Source: Actinomycetes bacterium (GTDB lineage Bacteria; Actinomycetota; Coriobacteriia; Anaerosomatales; Anaerosomataceae). From it: a stretch of DNA of 45,718 nucleotides. Within the stretch, counting starts at the first letter, position 1; each line of letters starts with the position of its first letter. The stretch spans positions 1-45,718 of the forward strand of contig JAJFTE010000134.1 of NCBI GenBank assembly GCA_021373175.1. The letters run 5' to 3'. Shown in pieces: positions 15,849-24,767 of this stretch. The translations under genes and the position numbers were made by a program. Below the pieces are notes generated by a model that did no database searches, was not told the DNA's origin, and saw only the letters and a program-made list of their open reading frames with translations.

Positions 15849-16553
15849 ATGGGCATTTTCATCGACGCGTTTCGCGGGGGACTTGCGATGCTGGTCTCTG
15901 GCGCTGCCGATGTGTGGACCATCGTTCTCGTCTCTGTACAAGTCTCGGGTGCAGCGGTACTGCTCGCTCTTGTGCTTGGCATCCCAATCGGGTTCATGCT
16001 GGGCACAAAGCGTTTCGTTGGTCGGAGAATGATGCTCGTCATCGCGAACACCGGGATGGGACTGCCCCCTGTGGTGGTCGGTCTGGTCGTCGCGATGCTG
16101 CTATCCAGGCGGGGCCCCCTCGGCAGTCTTGAACTGCTGTATTCTCGTCCGGCGATGGTCATCGCTCAGCTGGTCATCGCGGTTCCGATGGTAGCCGCTG
16201 TCTCGGCGGCTGCGGTGTCAGCCGTGCCGAGAGAACTCAGGTTGCAAGCACGCTCTCTCGGAGCCTCGCCGTTGCAAGTGGCGATCATGACGCTCAGGGA
16301 GGCCCGGATGGGCCTGCTGGCGTCGGTCGCCGCCGGCTTCGGCTCGATCATCTCAGAGGTCGGCGCCGTCACGATGGTGGGCGGTAACCTGGCAGGCAAG
16401 ACGCGCGTCATGACGACGGCGATCGTACAGTACACGCGCATGGGTGACTATGGCGCGGCGCTCGCGCTGGCGGTGGTGCTCATGGCGATGGTTCTCGCCG
16501 TCAACATCTTGCTCACCCGGGTGCAGCAATCCGCCGAAAGGTACGAACAGTGA
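15849..16553 (+). CDS. tupB: Tungstate ABC transporter permease TupB
   Basis: 234 residues with about five to six membrane segments (TIVLVSVQVSGAAVLLALVL, VVVGLVVAML, MVIAQLVIAVPMVAAV and others). The EAA-type coupling loop is visible as ARSLGASPLQVAIMTLREAR. It starts at ATG 15849 behind GGGTAGGGG. It lies 49 bases after tupA and overlaps tupC by four bases, so the three form one unit. Confidence 0.94.
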   Translation: MGIFIDAFRGGLAMLVSGAADVWTIVLVSVQVSGAAVLLALVLGIPIGFMLGTKRFVGRRMMLVIANTGMGLPPVVVGLVVAMLLSRRGPLGSLELLYSRPAMVIAQLVIAVPMVAAVSAAAVSAVPRELRLQARSLGASPLQVAIMTLREARMGLLASVAAGFGSIISEVGAVTMVGGNLAGKTRVMTTAIVQYTRMGDYGAALALAVVLMAMVLAVNILLTRVQQSAERYEQ

Positions 16554-17644
16554 GCGCGCCGAAGCCAGCCGACATCGTTGTCGAAGGCGTGCGCAAGTCT
16601 TATCGCGGTAAGACGGTTGTCGACGTCGACCGGTTGGAGCTGAAGGCGGGACGCACGCTTGGCCTGCTTGGTCCCTCCGGCTCGGGGAAATCGACGCTGC
16701 TTTCGATGATCGGGCTCCTCGAGCGGCCTGACGCGGGTACGGTCTCGGTCGATGGTCGCGAGGTTAACGCCACCGATCGGCAGACGCGCATGTCTATGGC
16801 GGCGGCGTTCCAACGACCGTATCTGTTCAAAGGAACGGTCGGCGACAATGTCGCATACGGCCTCCGGCTTCGTCGGGTGCCGGCTTCGGATACTCGAGAT
16901 CGGGTTGAAGCTGTGCTCACGCGCGTCGGGCTTCAGGGGTGGCAAGACCGCTCGGCGCTCACGCTTTCTGGCGGCGAGGCACAGCGGGTCGCGCTGGCCC
17001 GGGCACTCGTTCTCGAACCGCGGATCCTGCTCCTTGACGAACCGCTCGCATCGCTCGATCCGGTGATGAAGTGGCGCCTCGCACGGGATTTCGCACGGAT
17101 CTTGCGTGAAGAAGGCAAGACGACGCTGTATGTCACCCACGATCAGGACGAAGTGCTCGCAATCGCGGACGACGTGGCGATCATGCGGCAAGGACGTGTC
17201 GTCGCCTCCGGTACGGGAGACCAGGTGTTCGGTCTGCCAGCGGATGACTGGATCGCGGGTTTCCTCGGCATGGAGCCGTCAATCCGTGGCAGGGTGCTTG
17301 ACGTAAAAGACGGTGTCGCGCGCGTCGACTGCGGTGGCGTAACACTGTACGCGGTCGCTCCAGTGGCGCCGGGCGCCGAGGTGCTGCTTGGCGTGCGACC
17401 GGAAGACGTCGTGCTCTTCGAAGCCGACGCGATCGTGCCGCTTACCTCGGCGCGTAACAAGATCCAAGCTGTTGTGGTGCAGATAGACCCGTCCGGTTCC
17501 ACGTATCGCGTGGTGATCGAGCGCGGCCCCGTGCGGATCGCCGCGAAGATCTCGCGCTCCGCCCTTGTGGACCTGCGCTTAAGCGAGGGAACACCGGTCC
17601 AGGCGCTGTTCAAAGCCACGGCAGTGCGCGTGGCGTCGACGTAG
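16550..17644 (+). CDS. tupC: Tungstate ABC transporter ATP-binding protein TupC
   Basis: 364 residues. ABC ATPase domain: Walker A GPSGSGKST, Q-loop AAAFQRPYLF, signature LSGGEAQRVALARAL, Walker B ILLLDEPLASLDP and His in YVTHDQDE. The C-terminal third (about 240-360) is a TOBE-like domain that can sense cytoplasmic oxyanion (LGVRPEDVVLFE). GTG 16550 overlaps the tupB stop (GTGA). It energises tungstate import. Confidence 0.94.
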   Translation: MSAPKPADIVVEGVRKSYRGKTVVDVDRLELKAGRTLGLLGPSGSGKSTLLSMIGLLERPDAGTVSVDGREVNATDRQTRMSMAAAFQRPYLFKGTVGDNVAYGLRLRRVPASDTRDRVEAVLTRVGLQGWQDRSALTLSGGEAQRVALARALVLEPRILLLDEPLASLDPVMKWRLARDFARILREEGKTTLYVTHDQDEVLAIADDVAIMRQGRVVASGTGDQVFGLPADDWIAGFLGMEPSIRGRVLDVKDGVARVDCGGVTLYAVAPVAPGAEVLLGVRPEDVVLFEADAIVPLTSARNKIQAVVVQIDPSGSTYRVVIERGPVRIAAKISRSALVDLRLSEGTPVQALFKATAVRVAST

Positions 17645-17646
17645 CG

Positions 17647-17665
17647 TACCCTGCGGGGGTATGAT
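17647..17665 (+). promoter_or_regulatory. Inverted repeat with -10-like hexamer upstream of the mobA-fdhD gene
   Basis: TACCC-TGCGG-GGGTA (17647-17661) is a perfect 5-bp inverted repeat that runs into TATGAT (17660-17665), a 5/6 match to a -10. No convincing -35 was found. It may drive and control the cofactor genes separately from tupABC. Confidence 0.3.
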
Positions 17666-17720
17666 TCGATGCTGTTGCACTCGGTAAGATGACGCACTCC
17701 CCGGCAGGAGGCGGACAGGA

Positions 17721-19145
17721 TTGACCAACTCTGATGCTCCCACGCGTCTGCCTGTGACGGCCGCGGTTCTCGCGGGCGGCCGATCGATGCGCATGGGTGT
17801 CGACAAGACGATGCTGCCGGTGGACGGCGAGCCGCTTGTGGCGCGCGTTGCCGAGACGGTGGCGGGGCTGTGCGAGCATGTCGTTATCGTCACGAACCGC
17901 CCCGAGGCGCTCGACCCGGCTTCGCTGCCTGCACACGTTCGGATCTTGCAGGACGAGGTTGCGTATCAAGGACCGCTTGGCGGGTTGGTGACGGCGCTTG
18001 GGGCTGCCGAGGATGACTGGGTGCTTGCTGTCGCGGCCGATATGCCGTGGCTGCGGCCGGAAGTCGTGCGACTTTTGTGGGACTCCCGTAACGGCGCGCA
18101 GGTGGTCATCCCACTCACGGAGAAGGGGTCTGAGCCGTTGCTCGCCCTGTACCATCGCGATTGCCTTCCCGCGGCCCGCACCGTGCTGGAGTCGGGCAGG
18201 CGGCGAGTGGTGGCGATTCTCCCATCCCTCAAGGTCGTGGAAGTCCCGGTCACGGCGATCCGAGACGTCGACCCTGGTCTCACCAGCTTCGTGAACGTGA
18301 ACACGCCCGAGGACCTGTCCGAAGTGCACCATGGCGCCGCTCCGGTTCCGTTGCCCGACGAGGGCCATGAGGTGCGCGTCTCGGTCATCGAGGTCGGGAC
18401 GCGGCGTCCGCGCCCCATGCCGAGCGAACGGGCCGTCACGATCGACATGAACGGCACCGAGATCGCGACCGTGCAGGCCACGCCGCACGATCTCGATGAG
18501 ATGGCGGTCGGGTTCCTTGTCGCCGAGGGGCTGCTCACCGATCGCGACGCGTTTCTGGGCGCGGATGTCGACGCGAAGCGTGGGCTCGTGTACGTGCGCA
18601 GCGAGGAGCCGGTGCCCGACGACCTCGTCTACCGCCGCCGGTACATCACCGCAGGTTGCGGCAAGGGCGTGACGTTCGCGTCGCTCGGCCACACCCTCGG
18701 GCTCGACGCCGTGACATCGACCGCGGTCGTCGATTCCCGCGAGCTCTATGACATGATGGGTCAGATGTTTCGACAGTCGCTTGCATACCGTGACCGTGGC
18801 GGCATGCATTCATGCGCGCTTGGCCGGGATGGTCGCGTGCTCTTGGTCCGTGAGGACGTCGGCCGTCACAATGCGGTCGACAAGGTGCTGGGCCGCGCAT
18901 GGATCGACCGGGTACCAGTGGAAGGGGCCGTTTTGCTCACCACGGGCCGCATCAGCTACGAGATGGCGGTGAAGGCCGCGAAGGCCCGCGTCCCGATCGT
19001 CGTATCGCGCACAGCGGTCACCGATCTTGCCGCCGAGGTGGCCGCCACCGTTGGCGTCACACTCGTCGGCTACGCGCGTGGTGGCAAGATCGTCGTCTAC
19101 ACACGACCCGAAAGAGTGTCGGTTCCCGAGGAGGACAACCTGTGA
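17721..19145 (+). CDS. MobA-FdhD fusion: Mo-cofactor guanylyltransferase plus formate dehydrogenase sulfurtransferase
   Basis: 474 residues with two enzymes in one chain. Residues 1 to about 205 are MobA, which attaches GMP to molybdopterin: AAVLAGGRSMRMGVDK is the nucleotide-binding signature and VAADMPWLRPE holds the metal-binding Asp. Residues about 215-474 are FdhD, which passes sulfur from a desulfurase to the cofactor of formate dehydrogenase: DEMAVGFLVAEGLL, ITAGCGKGV, GGMHSCALG and VREDVGRHNAVDKVLG. The FdhD motif is CGKG, with one Cys where E. coli has two, a variant also known in clostridial-type FdhD. The start is TTG 17721 with AGGAGG upstream. There is no internal stop or start at the junction, so the fusion looks real. 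It overlaps moeA by four bases. Confidence 0.93.
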   Translation: MTNSDAPTRLPVTAAVLAGGRSMRMGVDKTMLPVDGEPLVARVAETVAGLCEHVVIVTNRPEALDPASLPAHVRILQDEVAYQGPLGGLVTALGAAEDDWVLAVAADMPWLRPEVVRLLWDSRNGAQVVIPLTEKGSEPLLALYHRDCLPAARTVLESGRRRVVAILPSLKVVEVPVTAIRDVDPGLTSFVNVNTPEDLSEVHHGAAPVPLPDEGHEVRVSVIEVGTRRPRPMPSERAVTIDMNGTEIATVQATPHDLDEMAVGFLVAEGLLTDRDAFLGADVDAKRGLVYVRSEEPVPDDLVYRRRYITAGCGKGVTFASLGHTLGLDAVTSTAVVDSRELYDMMGQMFRQSLAYRDRGGMHSCALGRDGRVLLVREDVGRHNAVDKVLGRAWIDRVPVEGAVLLTTGRISYEMAVKAAKARVPIVVSRTAVTDLAAEVAATVGVTLVGYARGGKIVVYTRPERVSVPEEDNL

Positions 19146-20371
19146 TCACCGTCGAGGAAGCCCGTGGCATCGTGCTGAGCGACATACGCGCGCTTGAGCC
19201 CGAGCGCGTCACCGCGCTTGAATCGATCGGCCGGGTGCTTGCGGCCGATGTCGTCTCGGACATCGATGTCGCGCCGTTTGACAACTCGGCGATGGACGGC
19301 TACGCCGTGCGCGCCGCTGATGTGGAAGGTGCGCTCGAGGGGACGCCCGTTCGCCTGCGCGTTGTCGAGCACGTCCCCGCAGGGGTCTTTCCCTCAATGG
19401 CGGTCGGTCCCGGCGAGGCGACCCGCATCATGACCGGCGCTCCGGTGCCGCAGGGCGCTGATGCTGTCGTGATGGTGGAGCGCACCGCCGAGGAGGACGG
19501 TGGCGCCGTCGCTGCCATCATGGCGCCGGTTCGCAAGGGCGAGAATATCCGCCTGAGAGCTGAAGACGTCCGTGCCGGTGAGGTCGTTCTTGCCGCCGGC
19601 GAGGTCGTCGGGCCTGCGGCAGTCGGGCTGTTGGCGGCCGTTGGAGTCGCACAGCCGCTCGTCTACCGGCGGCCACGCGTGGCGATCGTCGCCACCGGCG
19701 ACGAGCTCGTGCCGATCGAGGAGTACCCCGGTCCGGGCAAGATCCGCAACTCGAACTCCTACTCGCTTGCGGCGCAGGTGCTCGATGCCGGCGGCGAGCC
19801 GCACGTGCTCGATGTCGCGCGGGACAACTTCGAAGACAGCGTCGCTATCCTGTCTCGGGCTCCGGAGTTCGACGTGATGGTGAGCACCGGTGGTGTCAGC
19901 ATGGGCGACTACGACGTCGTCAAAGACGTGCTGGAACGTATCGGGACGATGGATTTCTGGAAAGTCGCGATGCGCCCCGGAGCCCCCCAGACGCACGGGA
20001 CCATCGGTGGCACGCCCTTCTTCGGACTGCCGGGCAACCCCACCTCCACGATGGTCGGCTTCGAGCTGTTCGTGCGGCCCGTTCTCCTCAAGATGCAGGG
20101 TCACACCATGCTCGACCGGCCGGGACATGCCGTTGTTCTTGCCCACGACATCAAGAAGAAGCCGGACCGGCGCTATTTCCTGCGCGCCAGAGCGGCACGT
20201 CAGCCTGACGGCACGTACGTTGCTGCGCTCTCCGGTGCGCAGTCCTCGGCTATGCTCACATCTATGCATCGCGCCAATTGTCTGCTGGTCCTGCCCGAAG
20301 GGGAGTCGTTCTTCTCGGCAGGCACGACTGTGGAATGCATCCGAATCGATCGCAAGGAGGGTTCCGAATGA
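19142..20371 (+). CDS. moeA: Molybdopterin molybdenumtransferase MoeA
   Basis: 409 residues, normal for MoeA, which inserts Mo or W into adenylylated molybdopterin. Seen: DIDVAPFDNSAMDGYAVRAAD near the N-terminus, RIMTGAPVPQGADAVVMVE, ATGDELVPIEEYPGPG, the MPT-binding STGGVSMGDYDVVKDVL, and GLPGNPTSTMVGFELFVRP. The start is GTG 19142 overlapping the previous stop (GTGA). Only one MoeA is in the window, so a separate tungsten-specific paralogue, if present, is elsewhere. Confidence 0.96.
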   Translation: MITVEEARGIVLSDIRALEPERVTALESIGRVLAADVVSDIDVAPFDNSAMDGYAVRAADVEGALEGTPVRLRVVEHVPAGVFPSMAVGPGEATRIMTGAPVPQGADAVVMVERTAEEDGGAVAAIMAPVRKGENIRLRAEDVRAGEVVLAAGEVVGPAAVGLLAAVGVAQPLVYRRPRVAIVATGDELVPIEEYPGPGKIRNSNSYSLAAQVLDAGGEPHVLDVARDNFEDSVAILSRAPEFDVMVSTGGVSMGDYDVVKDVLERIGTMDFWKVAMRPGAPQTHGTIGGTPFFGLPGNPTSTMVGFELFVRPVLLKMQGHTMLDRPGHAVVLAHDIKKKPDRRYFLRARAARQPDGTYVAALSGAQSSAMLTSMHRANCLLVLPEGESFFSAGTTVECIRIDRKEGSE

Positions 20372-20586
20372 GCAGTGACGCTCCCAAGATCATCGACCAG
20401 CGCTGGGCCGAGAAGATCACTCCCGAACTCACTGAGGCCGTGCGGTCCAAAGCAGTTGACGGGCGCATCACGTGTCCGGTGCTGCGCAGACTGGCTGAGG
20501 ACCACGGCGTCGCGTACAAGGTCGCCGGTGCCGCGGCCGATGCTGCCGACGTGAAGGTCAAGAACTGCGACCTGGGCTGTTTCTGA
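20368..20586 (+). CDS. Small cytoplasmic protein with C-terminal CxLGCF motif, function unknown
   Basis: 72 residues, translated from an ATG that overlaps the moeA stop (ATGA), with AAGGAGG upstream, so it is a real, coupled gene. It has RITCPVLRRLAEDHGVAYKV in the middle and ends NCDLGCF. From memory, short proteins with RITC..A..LAE and a terminal CxLGCF occur beside molybdopterin genes in anaerobes, but I know of no assigned function. Three Cys (one mid-protein, two at the end) could bind metal or carry sulfur; this is speculation. Confidence 0.75.
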   Translation: MSSDAPKIIDQRWAEKITPELTEAVRSKAVDGRITCPVLRRLAEDHGVAYKVAGAAADAADVKVKNCDLGCF

Positions 20587-20587
20587 C

Positions 20588-21151
20588 ATGAGCCGGCGGG
20601 TCGGCATCCCGGCCGTTTCGGTGGTCGGCAAGAGCGACTCGGGCAAGACGACGCTCATGGAGGGCCTCATCCGCGCGCTCACGTCACGCGGGTGGCGCGT
20701 GGCCACGTGCAAGCACCACGTGCACGAGGTGGACATCGACCAGCCGGGAAAGGACTCGTGGCGACATGCGCGGGCAGGCTCTCGCGTCGCGATGATCTCG
20801 TCGCCCACACAGTTCGCGGTGGTCCGACAGATCGATGCGGAGCGTACGCTCGATCAGATCGCTGCCGAGGCGGTCGCCGGCGGTTGCGACATCCTGCTCA
20901 CCGAGGGATTCAAGCGCGCAGGCAACGTTCGCATCGAGGTCTCACGTCTGGCACGCTCCGACGAGATCATCAGCGAGCCGGCCGAGCTCTTCGCGCTCGT
21001 GACCGACAATCCCGACCTGCGCCCGGAAGGCGTTCCGCTCTTCGGGCTTGATGAGGCAGACGGCCTTGCCGCCTTCGTTGAGGAACGGTTTCTGGCGAAG
21101 GCTCATGACCAGCATCATGACCAGCAAGGAGACGCGCGCGATGGCAACTGA
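20588..21151 (+). CDS. mobB: Molybdopterin-guanine dinucleotide biosynthesis protein MobB
   Basis: 187 residues. The P-loop VVGKSDSGKTT at residues 12-22 and CKHHVHEVDIDQPGKDSW are typical of MobB, a GTP-binding partner of MobA; ILLTEGFKRAGN is the Walker-B-region segment. The C-terminal His/Asp/Gln-rich tail overlaps the start of moaA by 11 bases and includes a short direct repeat (ATGACCAGC at 21105 and 21117). It starts at ATG 20588, one base after the preceding stop. Confidence 0.93.
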   Translation: MSRRVGIPAVSVVGKSDSGKTTLMEGLIRALTSRGWRVATCKHHVHEVDIDQPGKDSWRHARAGSRVAMISSPTQFAVVRQIDAERTLDQIAAEAVAGGCDILLTEGFKRAGNVRIEVSRLARSDEIISEPAELFALVTDNPDLRPEGVPLFGLDEADGLAAFVEERFLAKAHDQHHDQQGDARDGN

Positions 21152-22166
21152 CGCTCACGGCCGCAGGATCGACTACCTGCGGATCAGTGTGACCGACCGC
21201 TGTAACCTGCGGTGCGTGTACTGCATGCCTGCCGGGGGCGTGCCGTGGAAGGCGCCCGAGGAGATCCTCTCCTGGGAGGAGATCGAGCGTTTCGCGGCCG
21301 TGGCCGCCGGTGAAGGCATCTCGAAGATCCGCCTCACGGGCGGCGAGCCCCTGGTGCGCTTGGGCATCGTCGATCACGTGCGCCGCCTTCGTGCCGCCAC
21401 CGGCATCGAGTCCATCGCCATCACCACCAACGGCACGCTCTTGCCCCGGTACGCGAACGATCTTTTCGCGGCGGGGCTTACGCGCGTGAACGTCTCGCTC
21501 GACACGCTCGATCCCGACACATACTCACAGGTCACGCGTGGCGGAAAGCTCGCCGATGCGCTCGCCGGCATCGAGGCGGCGTTTGACGCCGGGATGGATC
21601 CGGTCAAGATCAACGTTGTCGTGGTCAGGCGTCTGAACCAGAATCTCCTCGGCTTCGCACGCATGACGCTCGAGCGGCCGGTGCACGTGCGTTTCATCGA
21701 GTACATGCCGGTCGGTGGTGCCGAGGAAGGCGTTGCGTGCGCATCGACCGAGGGCGAGGGTTGGACCGAGGCCGACGAGGTGCCGGCCGACGAGATCCTC
21801 GCGCGTTTGACCGCCGAGGGGGCGCTCGCGGGTTTTGGCGAGCTCCTGCCGCTCGCGAAAGCGGATGCGCCAGGCGGCTGGGGACCGGCGCGCTACTACC
21901 GGTATCCGGGAGCACCCGGCACGCTAGGGGTCATCTCCCCGCTGTCACATCACTTCTGTGGCGAATGCAACCGGCTGCGTCTGACGGCCGATGGCCGACT
22001 CAGGACGTGTCTGTTCAGCGACGATGAACTCGATGCGCGTACGGTCCTGCGCAGCGGAACCGATGCCGACATCCGCGAGCTCATCGAGGCGGCGCTGGCT
22101 GCGAAACCCGCGAGCCATAACATGCGGATCGGGACCGTTCGCCGCATGTCCCAGATCGGAGGCTAG
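21141..22166 (+). CDS. moaA: GTP 3',8-cyclase MoaA
   Basis: 341 residues, radical SAM enzyme for the first step of molybdopterin synthesis. Seen: N-terminal cluster motif [33 protein letters not shown], and C-terminal cluster motif [20 protein letters not shown] (CX2CX13C). It ends in IGG, the conserved tail needed for activity. ATG 21141 is chosen because AAGGAG precedes it by nine bases; upstream in-frame ATGs lie inside mobB. It works with MoaC, encoded next. Confidence 0.97.
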   Translation: MATDAHGRRIDYLRISVTDRCNLRCVYCMPAGGVPWKAPEEILSWEEIERFAAVAAGEGISKIRLTGGEPLVRLGIVDHVRRLRAATGIESIAITTNGTLLPRYANDLFAAGLTRVNVSLDTLDPDTYSQVTRGGKLADALAGIEAAFDAGMDPVKINVVVVRRLNQNLLGFARMTLERPVHVRFIEYMPVGGAEEGVACASTEGEGWTEADEVPADEILARLTAEGALAGFGELLPLAKADAPGGWGPARYYRYPGAPGTLGVISPLSHHFCGECNRLRLTADGRLRTCLFSDDELDARTVLRSGTDADIRELIEAALAAKPASHNMRIGTVRRMSQIGG

Positions 22167-22167
22167 G

Positions 22168-22653
22168 ATGGAGGAAGCACCGCGCCTCACGCACGTCGAC
22201 GAACGCGGCGCCGCCCGCATGGTCGATGTCGCCGGCAAGGCGGTCACGCATCGCCGTGCGGTTGCCTCGGCCGAAGTGCGCATGCTCCCCGCGACCCTCG
22301 CGATGATCGTGGAAGGGCGCGCGCCGAAGGGCGATGTGTTCGCTGTGGCGCGCGTGGCTGGCATTATGGCGGCCAAGCGCACGGCGGATCTGGTGCCGAT
22401 GTGCCATCCGCTGTCGCTCACCCACGTCAGCGTGGATCTTGAGCCCGGGGAGGCGGCCGTGCTCATCACGGCGGTCGCCGAGACCGACGGCAAGACCGGC
22501 GTGGAGATGGAGGCGCTCACGGCCGCGTCAGTCTCGGCGCTCACCATCTACGACATGTGCAAGGCGGTCGACAGGGGGATGGTCATCGTAAGCGTGAAGC
22601 TGCTCGAAAAACAGGGCGGGAAATCCGGCCATTACCTTCGAGAGGACGTCTGA
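22168..22653 (+). CDS. moaC: Cyclic pyranopterin monophosphate synthase MoaC
   Basis: 161 residues, full length. Seen: [39 protein letters not shown], the active-site [10 protein letters not shown] and [24 protein letters not shown] 22168 lies one base after the moaA stop and reuses GGAGG in its end. It converts the MoaA product to cyclic pyranopterin monophosphate. Confidence 0.97.
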   Translation: MEEAPRLTHVDERGAARMVDVAGKAVTHRRAVASAEVRMLPATLAMIVEGRAPKGDVFAVARVAGIMAAKRTADLVPMCHPLSLTHVSVDLEPGEAAVLITAVAETDGKTGVEMEALTAASVSALTIYDMCKAVDRGMVIVSVKLLEKQGGKSGHYLREDV

Positions 22654-23129
22654 TGAGCGACAACGCGAGTTTCCCGGGTCCTGGCACGGTTACCTCGGTG
22701 AACCTCTCGGCGAAAAAGACGGTGCGCAAGACGCGGGGGGCGCAAGGCGTGCTCCGCGTGGACCACGGCTTCGAGGGCGACGCGCACGCGGGCGACTGGC
22801 ACCGACAGGTGAGTCTTCTCGCTCAGGAGTCCATCGACAAGATGGTCGCCAAGGGGCTTGATGTCGCCGCCGGTGACTTTGCCGAGAACATCACCACAAC
22901 CGGTATCGACCTGCTGGCTTTGCCGGTCGGCAGCGCCGTGAAGATCGGCGATGACGCCCTTGTGGAGATCAGCCAGATTGGCAAGGTCTGCCATACGAAG
23001 TGCGCCATCTACTATCAGGCCGGCGACTGCGTCATGCCAAAAGAGGGGGTCTTCGCTGTCGTTCGCCACGGTGGTACGGTGCGTACCGGAGATTCTCTCG
23101 TCGTCCAACACCTCGGAGAGACCGCATGA
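22653..23129 (+). CDS. MOSC domain protein
   Basis: 158 residues forming a single MOSC domain: GVLRVDHGFEGDAHAGDWHR, QVSLLAQESID, FAENITTTGIDLLALPVG and a Cys-containing GKVCHTKCAIYY segment. MOSC proteins transfer or bind sulfur at molybdenum cofactors. Stand-alone bacterial members sit with moaC and moaB as here. The start overlaps the moaC stop (TGATG). The exact substrate is unknown. Confidence 0.92.
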   Translation: MSDNASFPGPGTVTSVNLSAKKTVRKTRGAQGVLRVDHGFEGDAHAGDWHRQVSLLAQESIDKMVAKGLDVAAGDFAENITTTGIDLLALPVGSAVKIGDDALVEISQIGKVCHTKCAIYYQAGDCVMPKEGVFAVVRHGGTVRTGDSLVVQHLGETA

Positions 23130-23611
23130 GCGAGCTTCGCATCGGCGTGCTGACCTGTTCGGACTCGCGCTCGGCGGGCGGTGCCGAGGACACGTCCGGC
23201 CGTGCGCTTGTGGAGCTCGCACAGGCGCGAGGCTGGTTGCTTGCGGCGTATCACGTCGTTCCCGACGACCGGGAGACCATCGCGAACACCATCGTCGAGA
23301 TGGCGGACATCGATGAGGTCGATATCCTGCTCACCACCGGCGGCACCGGTCTCGGTCCGCGCGATGTCTGCCCCGAGGCCACGCTCTCGCGCGCCGATCG
23401 TGAGGTGCCTGGCATCGCCGAGGCGCTGCGTGCCGAGAGCATGCGCATCACGAAGCGCGCGATGCTCTCGCGCGGTGTGGCCGCCATGCGCGGGCGCACG
23501 CTGATCATCAACTTTCCCGGCAGCGAGAAGGCCGCCCGGGAATCGTTCGAGATCGTCGCCGACCAACTGGAGCACGCCGTCTTGATGATCGCAGGCGGCG
23601 GCCATGCGTGA
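23126..23611 (+). CDS. moaB: MoaB/Mog family molybdopterin adenylyltransferase
   Basis: 161 residues. Seen: IGVLTCSDSRSAGGAEDTSG at the N-terminus, LLTTGGTGLGPRDVCPEAT (the MPT-binding TGGTG motif) and INFPGSEKAARESFEIV. It activates molybdopterin with AMP for MoeA. The start ATG overlaps the MOSC stop (ATGA). Whether it is the MogA-type enzyme or the MoaB variant used with tungsten cannot be told by eye. Confidence 0.94.
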   Translation: MSELRIGVLTCSDSRSAGGAEDTSGRALVELAQARGWLLAAYHVVPDDRETIANTIVEMADIDEVDILLTTGGTGLGPRDVCPEATLSRADREVPGIAEALRAESMRITKRAMLSRGVAAMRGRTLIINFPGSEKAARESFEIVADQLEHAVLMIAGGGHA

Positions 23612-24767
23612 GCTGCGCACCGGGCGGCGCATCACGTATCTCGATCATGCCGCCACCTCATGGCCCAAGCCAGAGCCGGTGATCGAGGCCGTCGTGCACG
23701 CCATGACAGACGCGGGCGGCAACCCCGGGCGCTCGGCGCACGTGCTCGCGCTCGCGGCATCGCGGCTCATCCTGGAGGCGCGCACCGACGTTGCGGCGTT
23801 GCTCGGCGTGCCAGACGCCCGGGATGTCGCGTTCATGCCCGGTTGCACCGCCGGCCTGAATCTTGCGCTCAAGGGGCTGTTACGTCCCGGCGACCGTGTC
23901 GTCGTGGGATCCACCGAGCACAACGCCGTCTCGCGTCCGTTGCATGCGCTCGCGCAAGCGGGAGTCCGCGTCGACGTCGTACAGACAGACAGCGCAGGGC
24001 GCATCGATCCCGACGCTGTCGAGCGCAGCGTGGCCGAGGCACTCACCACAGCGGTCGTCTGCCAGCACGCGTCGAACGTGCTTGGCACGATCCAGCCGGT
24101 GGGAGACCTCGCCGACATCGCGCATGCGGCTGGCGCGTACCTGGTGGTCGATGGCGCACAGGGTGCGGGCCACCTCAAGGTCAATCTCGCCACGCTCGGT
24201 GCGGACGCGTACGTGGCGTCGGGGCACAAGGGGCTGCTCGGCCCACAGGGCGTCGGCGTGCTGTACCTGGCGCCCGGCGTGGACGCGGTCGAACTCACGC
24301 AGGGCGGCGGCGGCTCAAACTCCGAGGATCCCGTGCAGCCCACCGCGCGACCCGACCGCTACGAGGCGGGCACGCCCAACACGCCCGGTATAGCAGGGCT
24401 GGCAGCCGCCGTACGGCTGCTCATGGCCGAGGGCGACGCGATCCGTGCCGAGGAACAGCGTCTCGTCCGCATGCTGCACGAGCAGCTTCTCGAGATTCCA
24501 GGGCTGCGCGTCCTCGGTCCGCCACCTGGAGAGGAGCGGGTGCCTGTTCTGAGCGTCGTGCATGCGCGGGTTGCCGCCGATCGCATCGCGTTCGAGCTTG
24601 ATGCGAAATACGGCATCGCCGTGCGAGCGGGTCTTCACTGCGCGCCGTGGGCTCACGAGACCGCCGGCACCGCCGGGTGCGGCGCGGTGCGATTCGGCGT
24701 CGGTTACGGCGTGACCCAGGGCGACATCGAACTCGCCGTTCAGGCGATGCGCGAGGTGTGTGCATGA
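23604..24767 (+). CDS. Class V aminotransferase, cysteine desulfurase family
   Basis: 387 residues. PLP enzyme of the SufS/CsdA type: YLDHAATSWPKPEPV at the N-terminus, VDGAQGAGH, Schiff-base Lys in ASGHKGLLGPQG, and the catalytic Cys in RAGLHCAPWAHE. It overlaps the moaB end by eight bases and sits between Mo-cofactor genes and DUF3343, so it probably supplies sulfur (or mobilises selenium) for the cofactor or for FdhD rather than for Fe-S assembly. That role is inference. Confidence 0.93.
   Translation: MRELRTGRRITYLDHAATSWPKPEPVIEAVVHAMTDAGGNPGRSAHVLALAASRLILEARTDVAALLGVPDARDVAFMPGCTAGLNLALKGLLRPGDRVVVGSTEHNAVSRPLHALAQAGVRVDVVQTDSAGRIDPDAVERSVAEALTTAVVCQHASNVLGTIQPVGDLADIAHAAGAYLVVDGAQGAGHLKVNLATLGADAYVASGHKGLLGPQGVGVLYLAPGVDAVELTQGGGGSNSEDPVQPTARPDRYEAGTPNTPGIAGLAAAVRLLMAEGDAIRAEEQRLVRMLHEQLLEIPGLRVLGPPPGEERVPVLSVVHARVAADRIAFELDAKYGIAVRAGLHCAPWAHETAGTAGCGAVRFGVGYGVTQGDIELAVQAMREVCA

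Noticed and set aside
17721-19145. MobA-FdhD as two genes merged by a sequencing error
   Set aside because: The frame is continuous with a natural linker and no ribosome site or start at the FdhD boundary, so a real fusion is favoured.
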